The position numbers and the translations under genes were made by a program. The notes below the pieces were generated by a model. It made no database searches, was not told the origin of the DNA, and saw only the letters and a program-made list of their open reading frames with translations. From positions 1 to 64,000 of the forward strand of contig CAJQUW010001866.1 in assembly GCA_907163375.1 (NCBI GenBank): DNA of 64,000 nt, written 5' to 3'. The stretch comes from Prostheceraeus crozeri (Eukaryota; Platyhelminthes; Polycladida; Euryleptidae). Shown piece after piece: positions 24,701-39,700 of the stretch. Each line of letters opens with the position of its first letter. Position 1 is the stretch's first letter.

Positions 24701-27700
24701 TTGACTCTCAAACAGTAATCATCAGTTCAAAACGTGAGCATAGATAAACATCCTGAAGCATTAATTAACAATTATTTGAATTTACTGCTTTGATTTGTTA
24801 TCATCTTATTTCTACCAAAACATTTTGTCCGCAGTATGTTCTTTTGTGTCTACATAGAATTTAAATGTGTTAAAATCATCTCTGTTAACTGAGCTGTTAT
24901 CATCAATGTCGATGTCTCTTTTCGCTTGCCTGACGATAAACACCGTTTGTATTTGAAAGATCTCACAATAAGAATCGAAGTAAACTGTTTTGACAGATCT
25001 CCTCAATGGAAAACAAAAATTTTCAGTGACTTCGTCTTTTGTGTGTCAACCAACTGTCTGAAACTCATGAGGATTTGCTGATCCGATAGTAATGACACCT
25101 CCCATCTTACACAATTTCGTTAGCATCGGTAGAAATTAAATGTAGTAAATGTTGATGAGTTCGAAGATTGCGACCATAAACAGCCAAAACAGTGGTCTTT
25201 TTGACAGTAATAATGTAGCATCCAAGACCTATCCGCTATTTTATTTTAAATCATTGGAATATGTTTCAGTAGACTAACTATCATCATCAGTGACAACAAT
25301 CAATAGACAATGACACAATATACATAGGATTTGATGAAATGAAAACTCAATGCAGGAAAAGCGGCTGCGATTGATTATGATTATTCATGAGACAGTGCGA
25401 ACGAAGAAATGACTTCATGTAGTAAGTCAATGATATGATATACAATGATATAAAATACAATGATTATAGCAAAGTACGTCAGCGACACCTAATTCCAGTT
25501 GATGTAATTGATACAAGATTGCCAACACGAGATCAATGGTAAATAAAATGAACGAATTCGAAGCTTTTATACAAACATATAAACCAGACGTTGTGTGCTT
25601 ATCTGAAACTTGGTTGAACAACGAAATTACTGATGACGAGATCGCACTAAATGGTTATAATACATTTAGAAAAAACAGGATTATTCGAAATGGTGGTGGG
25701 ATCATTACCTACATAGTCTCAGATACACCAGCCACTCAAATTGAAAAGTTCGATGATAATGACATTGAGAGTTTGTGGACTTTATTTCGCCCGAAACGTC
25801 CGTCCCGTGTACATTCTTCTATAATAATTGTAAATGTCTGTCATCCACCTGATGGGAACGCTCGGAAGCTTATAGATCATCTGATTTTCGGTTTGGATTC
25901 CTTAAAACAAAAGCATGAGTCCATTGGCATCATCATAACTGGGGATTTTAATCATGCTAATGTCAAACTTTTGACATCCTCGTACGCATTAAAACAATTG
26001 GTTGATACTCCAACGCGCAATGATGCTATTTTGGATTTGTTTCTCACGAATATGCCAGATATGTATTCAAGAGTTGAAGTGCTACCACCCATCGCAACGT
26101 CAGATCACAATGTCATTCTTGCAATACCTATTTTCAAACAATCTTCATTGGTGCCAAAATATAGAATGAAACGATGTCAAACTCGTAGTAACAAAATCAA
26201 GTTTGTAAATGCTCGTAGTCAAATAAATTGGAATCTTGTTTACCTGGTTGATAGCTGTGAAACGAAGTATGGAATCATTTTTTTCTATTTTGTCATATTT
26301 GATGGATGATTATCTTCCATGGGTCAGTACAAAAATTCCGGCTGGATCAAAACCATGGGTTACGGAATACTTTGTACAGACAGTAGAACTACGAAATAAA
26401 CATTGGTGTGACGGCAATATGGTGCTTTACTCCCACTATAAGAAAAAGACGGAAGAAATTCGAAAAACATTGAAAGCCAACTATGTGAGACAACATTTGA
26501 ACAAGGTTGAAGCCTCAAAAGAATGGTGGACTGGATTGAAATCAATTATATGTCAGAACAGTAAATATGCTAACAACAAAGTTAATGGTTTTACTCAGAA
26601 CAATTTCGATAGTGATGTCCCAACTTTTATCAAATCCATCAACAATTTTTTTGTATCTGTTGCCAAAGACATCCAACCATTCATCGAGAATATTTTTGAC
26701 AGCAGATATGCTTATGTTCCTGATTACTTCTTACCAACTGTTTTAGATGTTGAAAACATACTAAGCAGCATCAAGGTAACGAAGTCTTTAGGTCCTGATG
26801 GGATCCCTAACTGGATATGGAAGGATTGCTGCAAGATACTGTCTGGTCCCATCGCGTCCGTTGCATGTTCATCCATAAGAGAAGGAGTATGGCCTGCGAT
26901 GTGGAAGAGCTCTGATGCTACAATCTTGAGCAAAACTGCAAGACCAAAATATTTGGAATCTGACTTCAGACCTATCAGCCCTACATGTGTTGTAAGCAAA
27001 GCTGTAGCCGAATCAATTATGATCAAATCGATTCTTTATTATGTCGGTGAGAAAATAGATCAAAATCAATATGGCGGCGTCAAAGGAGGTTCCACAACAA
27101 ATGCAATGCTCACTTTGATGGATGACCTGCTTAGAAATGCCGATGATGGTCTAATCAGCAGACTATTGTTGATAGACTTCTCAAAAGCTTTCGATAGAAT
27201 TGACCACAACATTCTGATCAGCAAACTTCTCAATTTAGAAGTCCCAGTGTGGTTATGTAAATGGATATCTGGTTTTCTTACTGCACGAACACAGGGTAAA
27301 ATACCAAGATCAATATTCTGAATGGAGGACAGTATCTGCTGGCATTCCGCAAGGTACAAAACTCGGCCCTCTGGCTTTCATTTTAATGATCAATGATCTA
27401 TCTGCAAATGTAAAATACGTTGATGACTGTACAATTTATGAATCTTTGGAAAATTCTCAATGTTCCGTTTTACAATCACGAATGGATGATATAGTGCAAT
27501 GGACGAAGAACAACAATATGAAACTAAATTCCAAGAAAACATATGAAATGAGAGTTAGCTTCAAAAAGAAACAGAGATCATGGGATTCAATTACCATCAA
27601 CGATGAAATAGTTACTCCTGTTCAGAAAGCAAAAATTCTCGGCTTCATAATCAACCAAAATTTGTCCTGGACTGATCACATTGAAAAAATGGTAAAGAAA

Positions 27701-30700
27701 GCACAAATGAGAATGCATTTTATAAGTGAAATGATGCGATGTGGACTTCAAAATGAGGATATTATACGGTATTTCTGTGCTTGTGTCCGAAGCATCCTCG
27801 AATATGGTGCTCTAGTGTGACACGTCGGAATCACCAAAGCTCAATCAATTGCTATTGAATCTGTTCAAAGACGACTGATAAGAATGATGGAACACATCCC
27901 ATATGATTATCATGATTATGACCGTCTTCTGCAAAAATATTCACTGGAAACACTTAGTTCACGACGTATGAACATCTGTCGGAATTATTTTAACAATTTG
28001 CCAAAAGCTTTGAGTGAAAGAATTTCACATCGTCCACAAAAAACAGAAATATTGAGACGTAAAACAATTATCATCTTTTGTAACACCAACAGGTATAAAA
28101 ACTCCTTCTTGCCATCTGCAGTACAGAACTTCTCGTAATTGATTTTTAATGTGTATACATGTATATCTTCTCCTTTTCACTTTTTGTAAAATGATCAGCT
28201 TCTGCTGTCTAGTAGGCTATTGAATAAACATATTATCATTATTATATATGTACAATGATTCAGCAATTTTTGTGTGTGTAGTGCGTTTCATTTCATTCAA
28301 TTCATTTAATCAAATCCTGTATCATTGTTTATTGATCTTTGTCACTGATGATGGTAGCTAGTCTACTGAAACATGTTCGCGAATAAATCTGTCAAAAGCC
28401 TACGGATTCTAACTGTCAACATTGGAATATGATAATTGTTATACTCCTATTTATACATGCCATTTTGATATCATCGCGCCTGTTTGTCAATGTTAGAAAA
28501 TAATCTGCAAAATAAATTTTTTCAGGAATTCTTGGAAGCATGGGAATCTTCAGGTTTGGATGCACTCATCTGTCCAGTCCTTCCCTTCGGTGCTGCACTC
28601 CCATGTGGAGAGACTCACGCTCTGCGAATGGCTCAGATCTACGCCCAGCTCTACAATTTCTTGGACTGCCCAGCCGGAAGCGTTCCAGTCACTCGCATCA
28701 ACGCTGTGGATTTACACAGACTCCGGTCTGATTACCCAGACCATGATCCCCTTCTTCGGCGCCTCATTCGATCTCAGGCCGGAAGTGAAGGATTACCGGT
28801 CAGTGTCCAAGTTGTGTCTGCGCCATGGCATGACGAACTATGTCTACATGCCATGAAAGAACTTCGAGACGGTTTGAGAGCCGCATAACGGAGAAGCCTC
28901 TGTCAGTCTCAAAAATTTACGACTTTTATACTTGATTTTTAAGCTCAATTAGCATTCCATACTCAATTTAACGATTGATGAGGAAGAAGGTTGATAGATT
29001 CGAAAAATCGCAATACAGAAGCAATAACTTTATATTCTGATCGGTAGCAGAAGTTCTACTTTCTTATTTTGTTTGGTTGCGATGATAATCGACATTGAAA
29101 AAAAAAATTTCAAAGATTTGAAGCTATACCAGTTTTACTGATAACCTTGTCTAACTATGACAAGCGAACCATTTTTTATGCGAAACACATTTTAAACAAT
29201 TTCTTGCGCGACTGAATATTACTCATATAAATCAAATAAACCTATCGCATGAGCGCTGAATGAGGCCTACAGTGTAAAAACTTTAATGTGGATAATACTA
29301 AATCTAACGATTTGCTAGATAAGCAGTACAATTCTGCTTTTGGCTTATAGAGAATAAAAAATCTGCTGTGAACCTGCATATGCTCAATGATAGTACTTCG
29401 TTGTAATATGAGATCAATATTTAGTGAAGAAAATCCGTAGCTTACGTCGTAAAAGTCATCTTGTAAACAAGCACCACTCCATATCCGATGCTAAGCTTAG
29501 GTTCTACTTAGGACTTATGAGTCATACCATAATTACGAAACATACAGCTTCTCAGCATGAAGTTTTGATATGCTCAAATATTATCAAAAAACAAACTTGA
29601 TTCTAAAGATTTTCGCTCTGCTTCTGAGACGCTAAAATCTGAGACATTTCGAAACCTGCAGTATCTTGCAAAACGTGAATACGATAATCCCTGCTACATA
29701 TTTACCAAGAAAGAAGATCTTTAACCACGTGTACATGTATGTGTGCGATTCTTAGGCAAAATATTAGAAATCATAATCTTATTTACGAAGTACTAGAAGT
29801 TTCATTATTGCGCGGATTTTTTTACATGATTAACGATTTACATACAAATCTAACGAGTTAAGACAAATTCGTCTATGTAGCCGAGGCTGCTTGGTTGATA
29901 ACTCGATAAGCTAATATTTTACGGATTTACATACATGCAATAAAAGCGCACTGATAGTAATCAGAGTGCTATCTAAATTCTCAGTTAAAAAGACATTTGT
30001 GGTCGGTAGAGCAATGAAAGTCGTTAATTTCTGAGACATTTTTTCTTAATCTTTACTCTAATTGCGATAGAAAACGCCAATTATTTTTGATGTCACGACA
30101 ATCATCATTTTTCTATCACTGTATCAGCAACTGGCTAGTGCTGCTACTTCATGTTTTCTTCAACTTAAACTTGCCTCTGCGATCAATAGATGTCGCTTCC
30201 ATTCCATTCTCTTTTACACCAACGGTGTCTTTTCATAGTCTGATTCTTCCTTAAATGAAATATTTGTTCAGAAAATAAAGAAATAAAGACTATTTGTTTC
30301 ATCGAAAATTCGTTTTTGGAATAATGTTTTTGAAAAATGACTAATGTAGCAAAAGCTAAAGAGAATACAAATCTGACCTATGACAATACGGGGGAGGATT
30401 GGATGCTGACTCAGTCCCATTGGAAGTGATTTTCCAGGAGGAGGTTCTCATTTGTAAAATGAAAATGAAAAAGATGAGAGCATGTAAAATAACAAGCATT
30501 TGAATATTTCAGTGTATCACACGAATTCCGAGGGTCTACTTCGTAGCATTTTGGAAGAGGAGTTCGGAACATAAATCGGCTCCAAAATGTCACTAAGTCC
30601 ATCGTATCAATTTTCCATAGAGAACCATAATTTAATTATCTCTAAAGGCAACCTTGTCATTTATCACTAAGGTTCACAGCCTCTGAGCATCTTGCTGTGA

Positions 30701-33700
30701 TCTATGATCGACGCGGTAGGAGACACGTCGTTCACATGTGACAGATGTTGCTTGACAGGATCATTATCGCAACACATCAGTTGTCATTGCAACTGTGGAT
30801 CAGTTTGCGCCATGAGCTCACCAAGTAATGGCGCTCTATAAATATACAGTTATTATTATTATTATTATCAGTGAATAAATCTTTCGCAACAACTGACTGC
30901 CGATATTAAGACCAGTAGAGGGGATTGATGTCCACCAAAGCATCAAACTGCACTCAACGGATATGCGGCTGTTAGCACTCGACTTGCGACTCCAATCTAG
31001 ACTTATTGCTCCAACAACTGAGCTAAGACAGCTATTGTCAATATCAGTGTTTCTGAGCGGATCGAAATTCCGCTTTCGCTCGCTCATTTCCAAAAAATCA
31101 TCCTTTCGCTCGCTCACCGCCCAAAATCATCAAAAAATGCCGCTCGCTCGCTCATTTCTCAATAATGCCCTCCTTAATTCTGTAAACCTTTTTATGTTCA
31201 AAGCTAATTCCATGCTTTTATTTTAATAAACACCTTTTAGGCGTTAAAGGGATATTCATCATTTCATTTTAGGTGAAATTTGAACCACAATGAAATAATG
31301 TAGACCATCATACCAATGTATTAAGAAGGTAGCTATTGCAGAAAATTAGATGAAAAAACATATTTCATGTACATAACGACAGAATTTTTTTATATGTATA
31401 GAAATGGGCAATAATCTAAACATAATCTTACATGCTGATCACATGAATCAGTATGTACAATTCTTAGCGCAAAACTTGGAGAAAATTCGCAAGGTGTGTC
31501 AAGAAACCATGTGATGCGTTGACAATTGAAAATGAACTTATATGAAATCGTGACAAATTAATAGATAATTCCTAAAGTAGGTAAAGATAAAATACATGAC
31601 TTATGAGTACTGAGTAATCAACTCAGTAGTAATCAATTACTGAGTGTTGGAAATCTGTTATAAAAAGAATCACTTGATAAACGAAATTGTTGAATTGTGT
31701 GAAGCAGAAAATGCTGCACGCAAAACGACCTGACACATTGGCGCCAGCCGTCACTGAGATTTCGGCACACTAAGTTAAGTGCCTGTCAAGATGGTCGGTC
31801 CGCAGCAGCTCGTTGCGCCCAGGTCCTGCCTTCTTCCACTTTTGCACTCAACTTCTTCATGGTGGTGTTTAGACTCAAGCACCCGCTTTAACAAGAAATT
31901 TCCTCACCGATGGAGCAATGAAATAGCGGCATTCCACTCTCAGAAGGCATATTTCCACCCTTGCTTCTGAATCCTTTTGGCCAGTTCTTTATATTTCGCA
32001 GTTTCTCTTCATGGGCATCCCTAACGCTCTCTTCCCAGGGAACAGTTATTTCGCCCATAATCATTTTCCCTATAGCGTCGATCAACACTAGATGAGGTCG
32101 TTGGTCAGATAGGGATAATTCATCTGGCAGCTGTGATCCACTCAAGTGGATCACTTCCTACTTCTGTGGTACAGATCGCACGATGAGTCTTTCGTCTCTT
32201 TGTTTGACAGATAACATTGTAGGTCCTCAACGTGTCAGATTAGCAGGGGCATGGAACACATCATATGTCCATTGATGCTTCCGCTTCACTGCCAGTAGCC
32301 CATGTTCCACCAATCGTTCCATCAGAGCTTGCAAACTTCTACTCCTCAGTCGAGCCATCTGCCAATGTCCAACATTTGGACATCTTTCCAGACTCCCACA
32401 CTCTTGCGACTACTTTCCACAAGCACTATGCTTATTTCTTACTGCATATCGTAGTAAGTTTGTTTGTAGCCTGTACAACGCATGTAAATAGTACAGTAGA
32501 CTGCATGCGAAGATAGAGCAAATTAACTGCAAATGTTGTGTAAACTTCCACGAGGCAGAAAAAATATCGCTCCTTTAAATTAAGGACGATTTTGATTTTT
32601 TTTGCGAAGTAAAATTCACTGAAAGTGAAGAGCCTTTAGACTGACCATGGAGACGAAGCGCATCGAGGAATTTTACTTCGAAAAAAAATCGTAATAAACT
32701 TGAAAGATCGATATTTTACTTACCTCCAGGAAAGTTGCATAATGAATAACCTTACGCATAAGACAACGAAAGATCTAATTGCAAGCACAATATCCTAAAT
32801 TGAACTCAATGTATTTCAACTGTTTGGTACAGTTGAAATGCATGGTTCGATTTTCAATATCTTAGTTGTAATCAACTCTCAGCACTTTATATTCTATCTA
32901 CAAAAAAAATCATCGTAGCTGTGTAATCGAGACAGTAATATTACGAAAGCTGTTTAAAATATTAGAATATATACTTTGACACCTTGATTAATGGTTTTTT
33001 GGAAAAATCAACCTTTAAATTGTCTAACTATCAATTATTGTTCTCCAACATGTTCTTCTTTGTCCAACATGTTGATCTCAAGTGAAGAAAGAAGAATTAT
33101 ATGTAAGTACAGCATATAAATCACAGTTGAAAGAGATGTCTTTGCAATGACACTCACCGTGGCAAGAAATAGAAAGAAGGGTGCAGCAGAGCGGAATCGG
33201 CATGGTCACCCAAGATTTATTACTCCAACTGATAACTACTCATTATTTTAAATGTTGGACACCATTAAATGCTGTATTCCTTTTCACTTAATAATGGTTC
33301 TGGTATATTGTCCAAATGAACTGTTAAAGATCAATAACTAACAAGAAGGCATTTCAAAGATTATTCTAACTTAAGGAGGCTATCAGAAAAAGGATGTAAG
33401 CAAAATAAACTCAACAATGTTACAATTAGAAGATTTTCAACGACTTAATAATTATCCATACCGGTGAGGGACGATTCGGTCTACCGATTTTTTGATGTGA
33501 TCCTCGTAAGACTAAGTCGCCCGATCTACAATTTTGTGACCTAAAGTTTAGCGTATTTTCAAATTTTTCACCGAAATCATTAAGTTCGGTAAAATTTCAA
33601 CTTTAAAAGAAAATCTGCCGAAATTGGTGATTTTAAATCTTGAATTGCTTTTTGCAACATGGAGATGAATCAGTTGGAGTAAATGAACATCGCGATAAGA

Positions 33701-36700
33701 AAGCTTAGACCCTATATATGTTGTACCGTGAATTTCATGTGATTTGAAACATTGGCACGGAAGTTAAGGGGAGACCGATTCAGTCCTACGCGCTTCACAG
33801 TCCAATATGGATAGGGTTAAAATGAAGGTCTTAAAATCAATGTACCGTACAGTGGATGCCATATATGCCTACATTCGGGTTGTCCATGTGTAGGCCCAAT
33901 TTGGTTGGTTTCAATTTTTCCACAATTTGTAGTTCTTTCACCTTTGACGATACTGAAATGTCTCAGGGATCTGCATGTGGATATGTTCTAGCAACGAAAT
34001 GTTTCTACCAAACTAAAGCATCTCATAATGGCTTCGTGCTATTCCGGAGACAATTAGTACATCTATGGGGCGAAGCGATGATTGGGAGACCGATTCAAAA
34101 GATATGTGAATAAGTAATGTGTCGATGTCAGATGTTCAGCACATCATCGATCACAAAGACCTTCCTCTTGCTAAGTTCACATCCACAAGTATAATCCAGA
34201 CAGGCATTCAATGCATGTTGTCAAGAGTGAGAGATCCACAGAAGAGAAAAAAAGCAAGGATGTTTTGTTCATCAATCAAGTTATATACATGCATGTACTA
34301 GGAACCATTTTTAAAAAACTTCAAATATTTCGCTTTTTTGATTACTTGATCATTTTTTAGTTTTTTCTAAAAATGGCTCGCTCAACCGCTCGCTCACGAC
34401 AAAAATCATCGCTCGCTCATCCGCTCATCAAAACCTTGAAAAAATACCGCTCGCTCGCTCAGCTCACTTGCCTCCGACGACGTGGCAAAGTTTCTTGCAT
34501 TCCTCTTGTGCTCCTTGAGACACATCTCGAGTTGGAGTTGTCAGCTGTCTCCGCATTGCTCGTCGACGGGGGATCGAAAACTCGCCTACTCTCGCTCGAC
34601 TTTAAACCATTCATGTGTAGGATGCGCTGAAAATCCGGAAGCCCTCTGTCCAGAAATTCAGGTGAGCACACTGCTCGAGCTCTGTAATAAGGCCTAATTA
34701 GTAATAGTCCTAATAAGGCCTTTGAAGACGCTTGAATGGTGACACGAGGAACGATTCAAATAGAGGTTGGTATGAGTCGGTTTCCTGCATACCTTGAATG
34801 TGACATTGTCAGCTGTTTTCTGTAAAAGGATGTCGAGGAAAGAGAGGACTGAGTCAACTTCAAGCTCCACGGTAAATTGAATCGAAGGTCTAATGGAATT
34901 CAAAAGACGATCAAAGTCCTCAAGTTCACTATGAAATTGGATCCACTGCAAAAGAGTCATCAACGTATCAATGCCACACAGATGGTAAACATAGATTAGG
35001 GGTGATTGATGCCTCCTTAGCCACGTATTCGATATGGCATGTGTAAATGTTCGCTAGGCTACAACTGATGCTACCCCCCATTGCAATGCCATCGGTCTGA
35101 AGATAAAGATCGTCTCTGAATTGAAAGTATGAATGCTTGACACATAAATTCAGCACTTTGATAAATTCGTCCTCTGTCAACGAACGACGATCAACAAATC
35201 CAGCATCATTCCTCACCAAGTTCGCGATTACAGCTAAGGATTCCTCCAATGGCACATTAGTGTACAGGGAGGTGATATCCAGACTAAGCAAAATGCTCTT
35301 ATTCAAGTCATCAATTGCTCGAAGCTTGCCAAAAAAGATCTGAAGAATTTTTGACATATGACGGCCACCACTGGAATAAGTAAATAACACTTCTGCGAGC
35401 ATCTTGGAAATGGAGTCAAAAGGTATCCCAAAGTGCTAACTATTGGTCGAAGAGGAACGTCTGCTTTGTGCACTTTCGGTAGACCATAAATATGAGGTGT
35501 TTGATAATGTGTGGGGCACCATTTTAGTATAGTCTGTCTTGTTATTCGTCCACTCTCCATTGCAGGTCTGAGTAAGTCATGAAGTCCCTTTCTCCATTTC
35601 GACGAAGGATCTGTGGTAAGTCTTTGATAGGGACCCGTGGAAATAAGCCGTTCCAATTTCTTATAGTAATCATTTATTCAACACAACCATTGCGTTACCT
35701 TTATCTGCAGGTAAAATCATTATTTGGTCATTATCTCTTAAAGTCTTGATGGCTTGACTTTCATCTGCGGAAATATTGCTCTTTCCAGGGAGTTTCGTTC
35801 GTTTGATGGCAGTCGCAATATCCGTACGAGGCCAGCACTTTAGATGAGCTGGCAAATTATAAATAGAATCTTGAGGACTTTGATCGTCTTTTGAATTCCA
35901 TTCGACCTTCGATTCAATTTACCGTGGAGCTTGAAGTTGACTCAGTCCTCTCTTTCCTCGACATCCTTTTACAGAAAACAGCTGACAATGTCACATTCAA
36001 GGTATACAGGAAACCGACTCATACCAACCTCTATTTGAATCGTTCCTCGTGTCACCATTCAAGCGTCTTCAAAGGCCTTATTAGGACTATTACTAATTAG
36101 GACTTATTACAGAGCTCGAGCAGTGTGCTCACCTGAATTTCTGGACAGAGGGCTTCCGGATTTTCAGCGCATCCTACACATGAATGGTTTTAAGTCGAGC
36201 GAGAGTAGGCGAGTTTTCGATCCCCCGTCGACGAGCAATGCGGAGACAGCTGACAACTCCGACTCGAGATGTGTCTCAAGGAGCACAAGAGGAATGCAAG
36301 AAACTTTGCCGCGTCGTCGGAGGTTGCCAACCATGTAATGAACAGCGGTCACAATATCGACTGGGCGCACTGTGAGACTCTTGATCGGGACTCAGTCTTC
36401 CGCAGACGCATCGTCAAGGAATCCTTGTGGTCGATGAAACATGGAAGTGTCAACAAGGTGGAGTGCGATACTGGATCGGTTTGGACAGAAGTTCCTTGAG
36501 ACTTGACCCCTCCTGCTTTCAACATTCGTTTTCTGCTTTCTTTTCTTTTAGACATTAACTTCATTTTACTCTTGTCTTGCATTACGTAGTATTAGTTTTA
36601 GCGTATTTTTGTGATGCGGTCTTAGTCTTAGATAACTAGGTGTATCTCTTGTGCATCTCTGACTTTTCATGAACGATTGTCATGTGTGTCAGAGAATTCA

Positions 36701-39700
36701 TAACGTGATCATGCATGCCGGTGGCATGTGAAATGCATCGGATCATATAAATTGAAATGTTTTTCACATTAAAACCGCCCATCTGGTTTACCCTGGCTCC
36801 TACAACAGATAATTCGATGATGTAGGGTTTATTCAAATGATTAATTATTTTGAAGTTTGACTTTAATTCATATCGTTTAAATTGTTGTATAGCAACAACC
36901 AATTTGAATGGAAATGAGACCAAATTCAAAGGAACATCGTACTTCATTCAGTCCAAAGAAATCCAACCGACCAAATTAAAAGGAAGTTTTGTCTCGTTGA
37001 CCAAATGAAATGGAAAACAGAAGCTATGATCTCTCATTTCAATGAAAATCTGACCAAATTAAATGGGAAAATGTTTATTTGATGGAAACCATGCGGATAA
37101 AATACATGTATTATGAGCACTGCAAACATTTTAAAGAAAATAAATTGCATAATGTTCTGCATGTTCTATGATCAATATTGAGTGGTAAAAAACAGATCCA
37201 TGGAATAGATAACTACTGAAAAATTAACATCGCTTGCTTGCCGAAAATGAATGCTTTTGGAATCCATTACCGGTGTTGCAGCTAATTCAACAGTACAGGA
37301 TTATGAAGATACCGTGCTGGTAGATGGAAGCTAACACCAGACATTCGGCCTGAACGATGACAATTGGCATAATCACAATTTGTAATTCGCTTCTTCAAAT
37401 GATAAATGACTCAGTCTTTAAGAAATCATCCACCGCTCTCTGTAGCTTCATGAGATTCTCAAAGAATAAGAGATCATGACGAACAGATGACAGACTGTGA
37501 ATTTTTGGTGTCTTTACAATATTTATATTTGAGAGACCTCAGCCAAAGCTGCAAGGTTATGAAAAACTGTTTGCTACGTCAATTACGGGACGTAATGCAA
37601 ATTGTGAGTACAATGAGAGTTTGATGTAGCTTTTGAAGATAATAGCAGAAGAGATTTCATTTTATTGTTCTCTTTATTGAGTTATCAAACATGAATAACA
37701 TAGTCCGATTAACTACAAAAATGATGCTATTCGAGACCTCTGTACACGATCTCAAAATCTAACTTCAGACACAAATTAAAAACAAAACAAGAAATGAAGA
37801 AAAGGGTGAAAACAATTTTTATGAATAACAGTTATGCTGTTCACGCAGTTGAGAAAGTTTTTGAACAAGTTGATATGAAAATGTCTAATCCACAGAACAA
37901 CTTGAGAAATGGCTCAGATAAAGAACAACAAAACGAAATACTTGTATTTTGGAAGCTACCTTACAAAGCAAACAAATTCAAGAAAGAAAACAAGAAAACT
38001 CATCAGATCAGCAATGTGCTAAAGAAGTAAAAAATAAAAGCTACATACAACACATGGAAAACGCAAACTATTTTCAGAAACAATCCTTAAGGATCCTATC
38101 AAATTCAAAGAGTCCTCCTCTCTTGAGTATTTGTATAGTTGTGAACACTGGTCTCAGTGCTACATCGGAGAATCTCGGAGACATTTGCAGAAGCGGATCA
38201 ATGAGCATATCAAAGGCAATCCTCCATCTAACATATGCATGCATGTACATCCTCCAGCACCCCGAAATATCAAAATCTTGATGAAGACAAATTATCCAAA
38301 AACAGCAGAGACAATGATAAACAAAGAATACAATGGACCATTAATGAACAATCATATGACATCAGAATTTTTACATATTTTTTTATGCTTAACAACTGCA
38401 GTCATGCTCTATTTAATTTTACTATTATTTTCTATTTAATTGTGATCTTCATGGCTGTTAGAAAACTAGGTTATTCAATATTTCTATCAAGTACTTTATA
38501 TAGCAAGAATTTGAATTTTAGATTTGACATTCATAAGTTCACTGTTGCTTTGCCACTGATGATGGTCACATCGACTGAAACATGTTTGGTAACTCAGTAA
38601 ACAATATCGTAAAATGAGAGTTTGATTGTCTCATCATTTATTTCTACTCATGTCGAAGAATATGCAGATATTATAACTTTAATTTATATTTATACGCCTA
38701 TTCAAAGCTGCCTCAAGAATAGAGCTGCGCTACATATACGAAAAACGCGGTATTCGAGCATTTTGACCACTCCAATACCTTCATGCACGCATATGAAATT
38801 AAATTCGGCTGAAATAATCGATTACTCATCTATGAAAATTCCAAAATATTGGCTGATCAATAATTCGCTTATGATCTTTCAATTTTGAGTCTACTGCGCA
38901 ATATTCACTGTTCAACAATCAGCTTTCCAAAATCCATGAAGTAGGTAAAAATTCGAATGAAGCAGGAAGTCTAAACATTTCAGTTAATTCAATGCGCCAC
39001 CCATCGCTTGACATACGTCAGTTTCAGCTACATGAGCGCCTCGAAGGCTTGCAATACCGCAATTATGCATGTTACTGAAGATGATTTACAGTAATAGGTA
39101 GCAGAATGAGAAATTAGATTTGTAAAATAATTCCTTCTCATACTTTCAGTGTGGCGCTAGTCATTCTGCACATCAAGTTTCCGCAAACTTTCTGCTGTGT
39201 AAAGGTTGTTCATAGAACTGTCGCACGTTAGTCAGCATCAACTAAATTTCTTAGTATTGCGCGCGTATTATGAGCCTTCGCATCCGCAATCCATGGAGAA
39301 AGACAGCAGGATAACAGGTTCATTTGCATCATCAAGATGTTCAATTCACTCCAAGAAGAGTAACCGAGATTTAAAAAAACGGCAAAATCCCAAATAGTAC
39401 TTTATCCAGAGCTCTACTGTGTAATTGTATATAGAATTGAAGGTCCTATGAGAATTGAAGGCATGATTTTGAACCAGACAGGTTGTAGAAGCTTGATCAG
39501 ATGAAAATAGTCGATGAAACATTATTTACAACTAATTTCATTGCTCATCCATACGTTGCACTTACTCCATTCGATCGGAGTTACATCAATCATCGATTAA
39601 TCATTCCAACAATATATCACCATTATGAAGGCCTCCCATCACTGCAGACTTTGTTTAGGAAATTAGGATGATTTTGTTTTCATTTTGAATAGAAGCGAGG

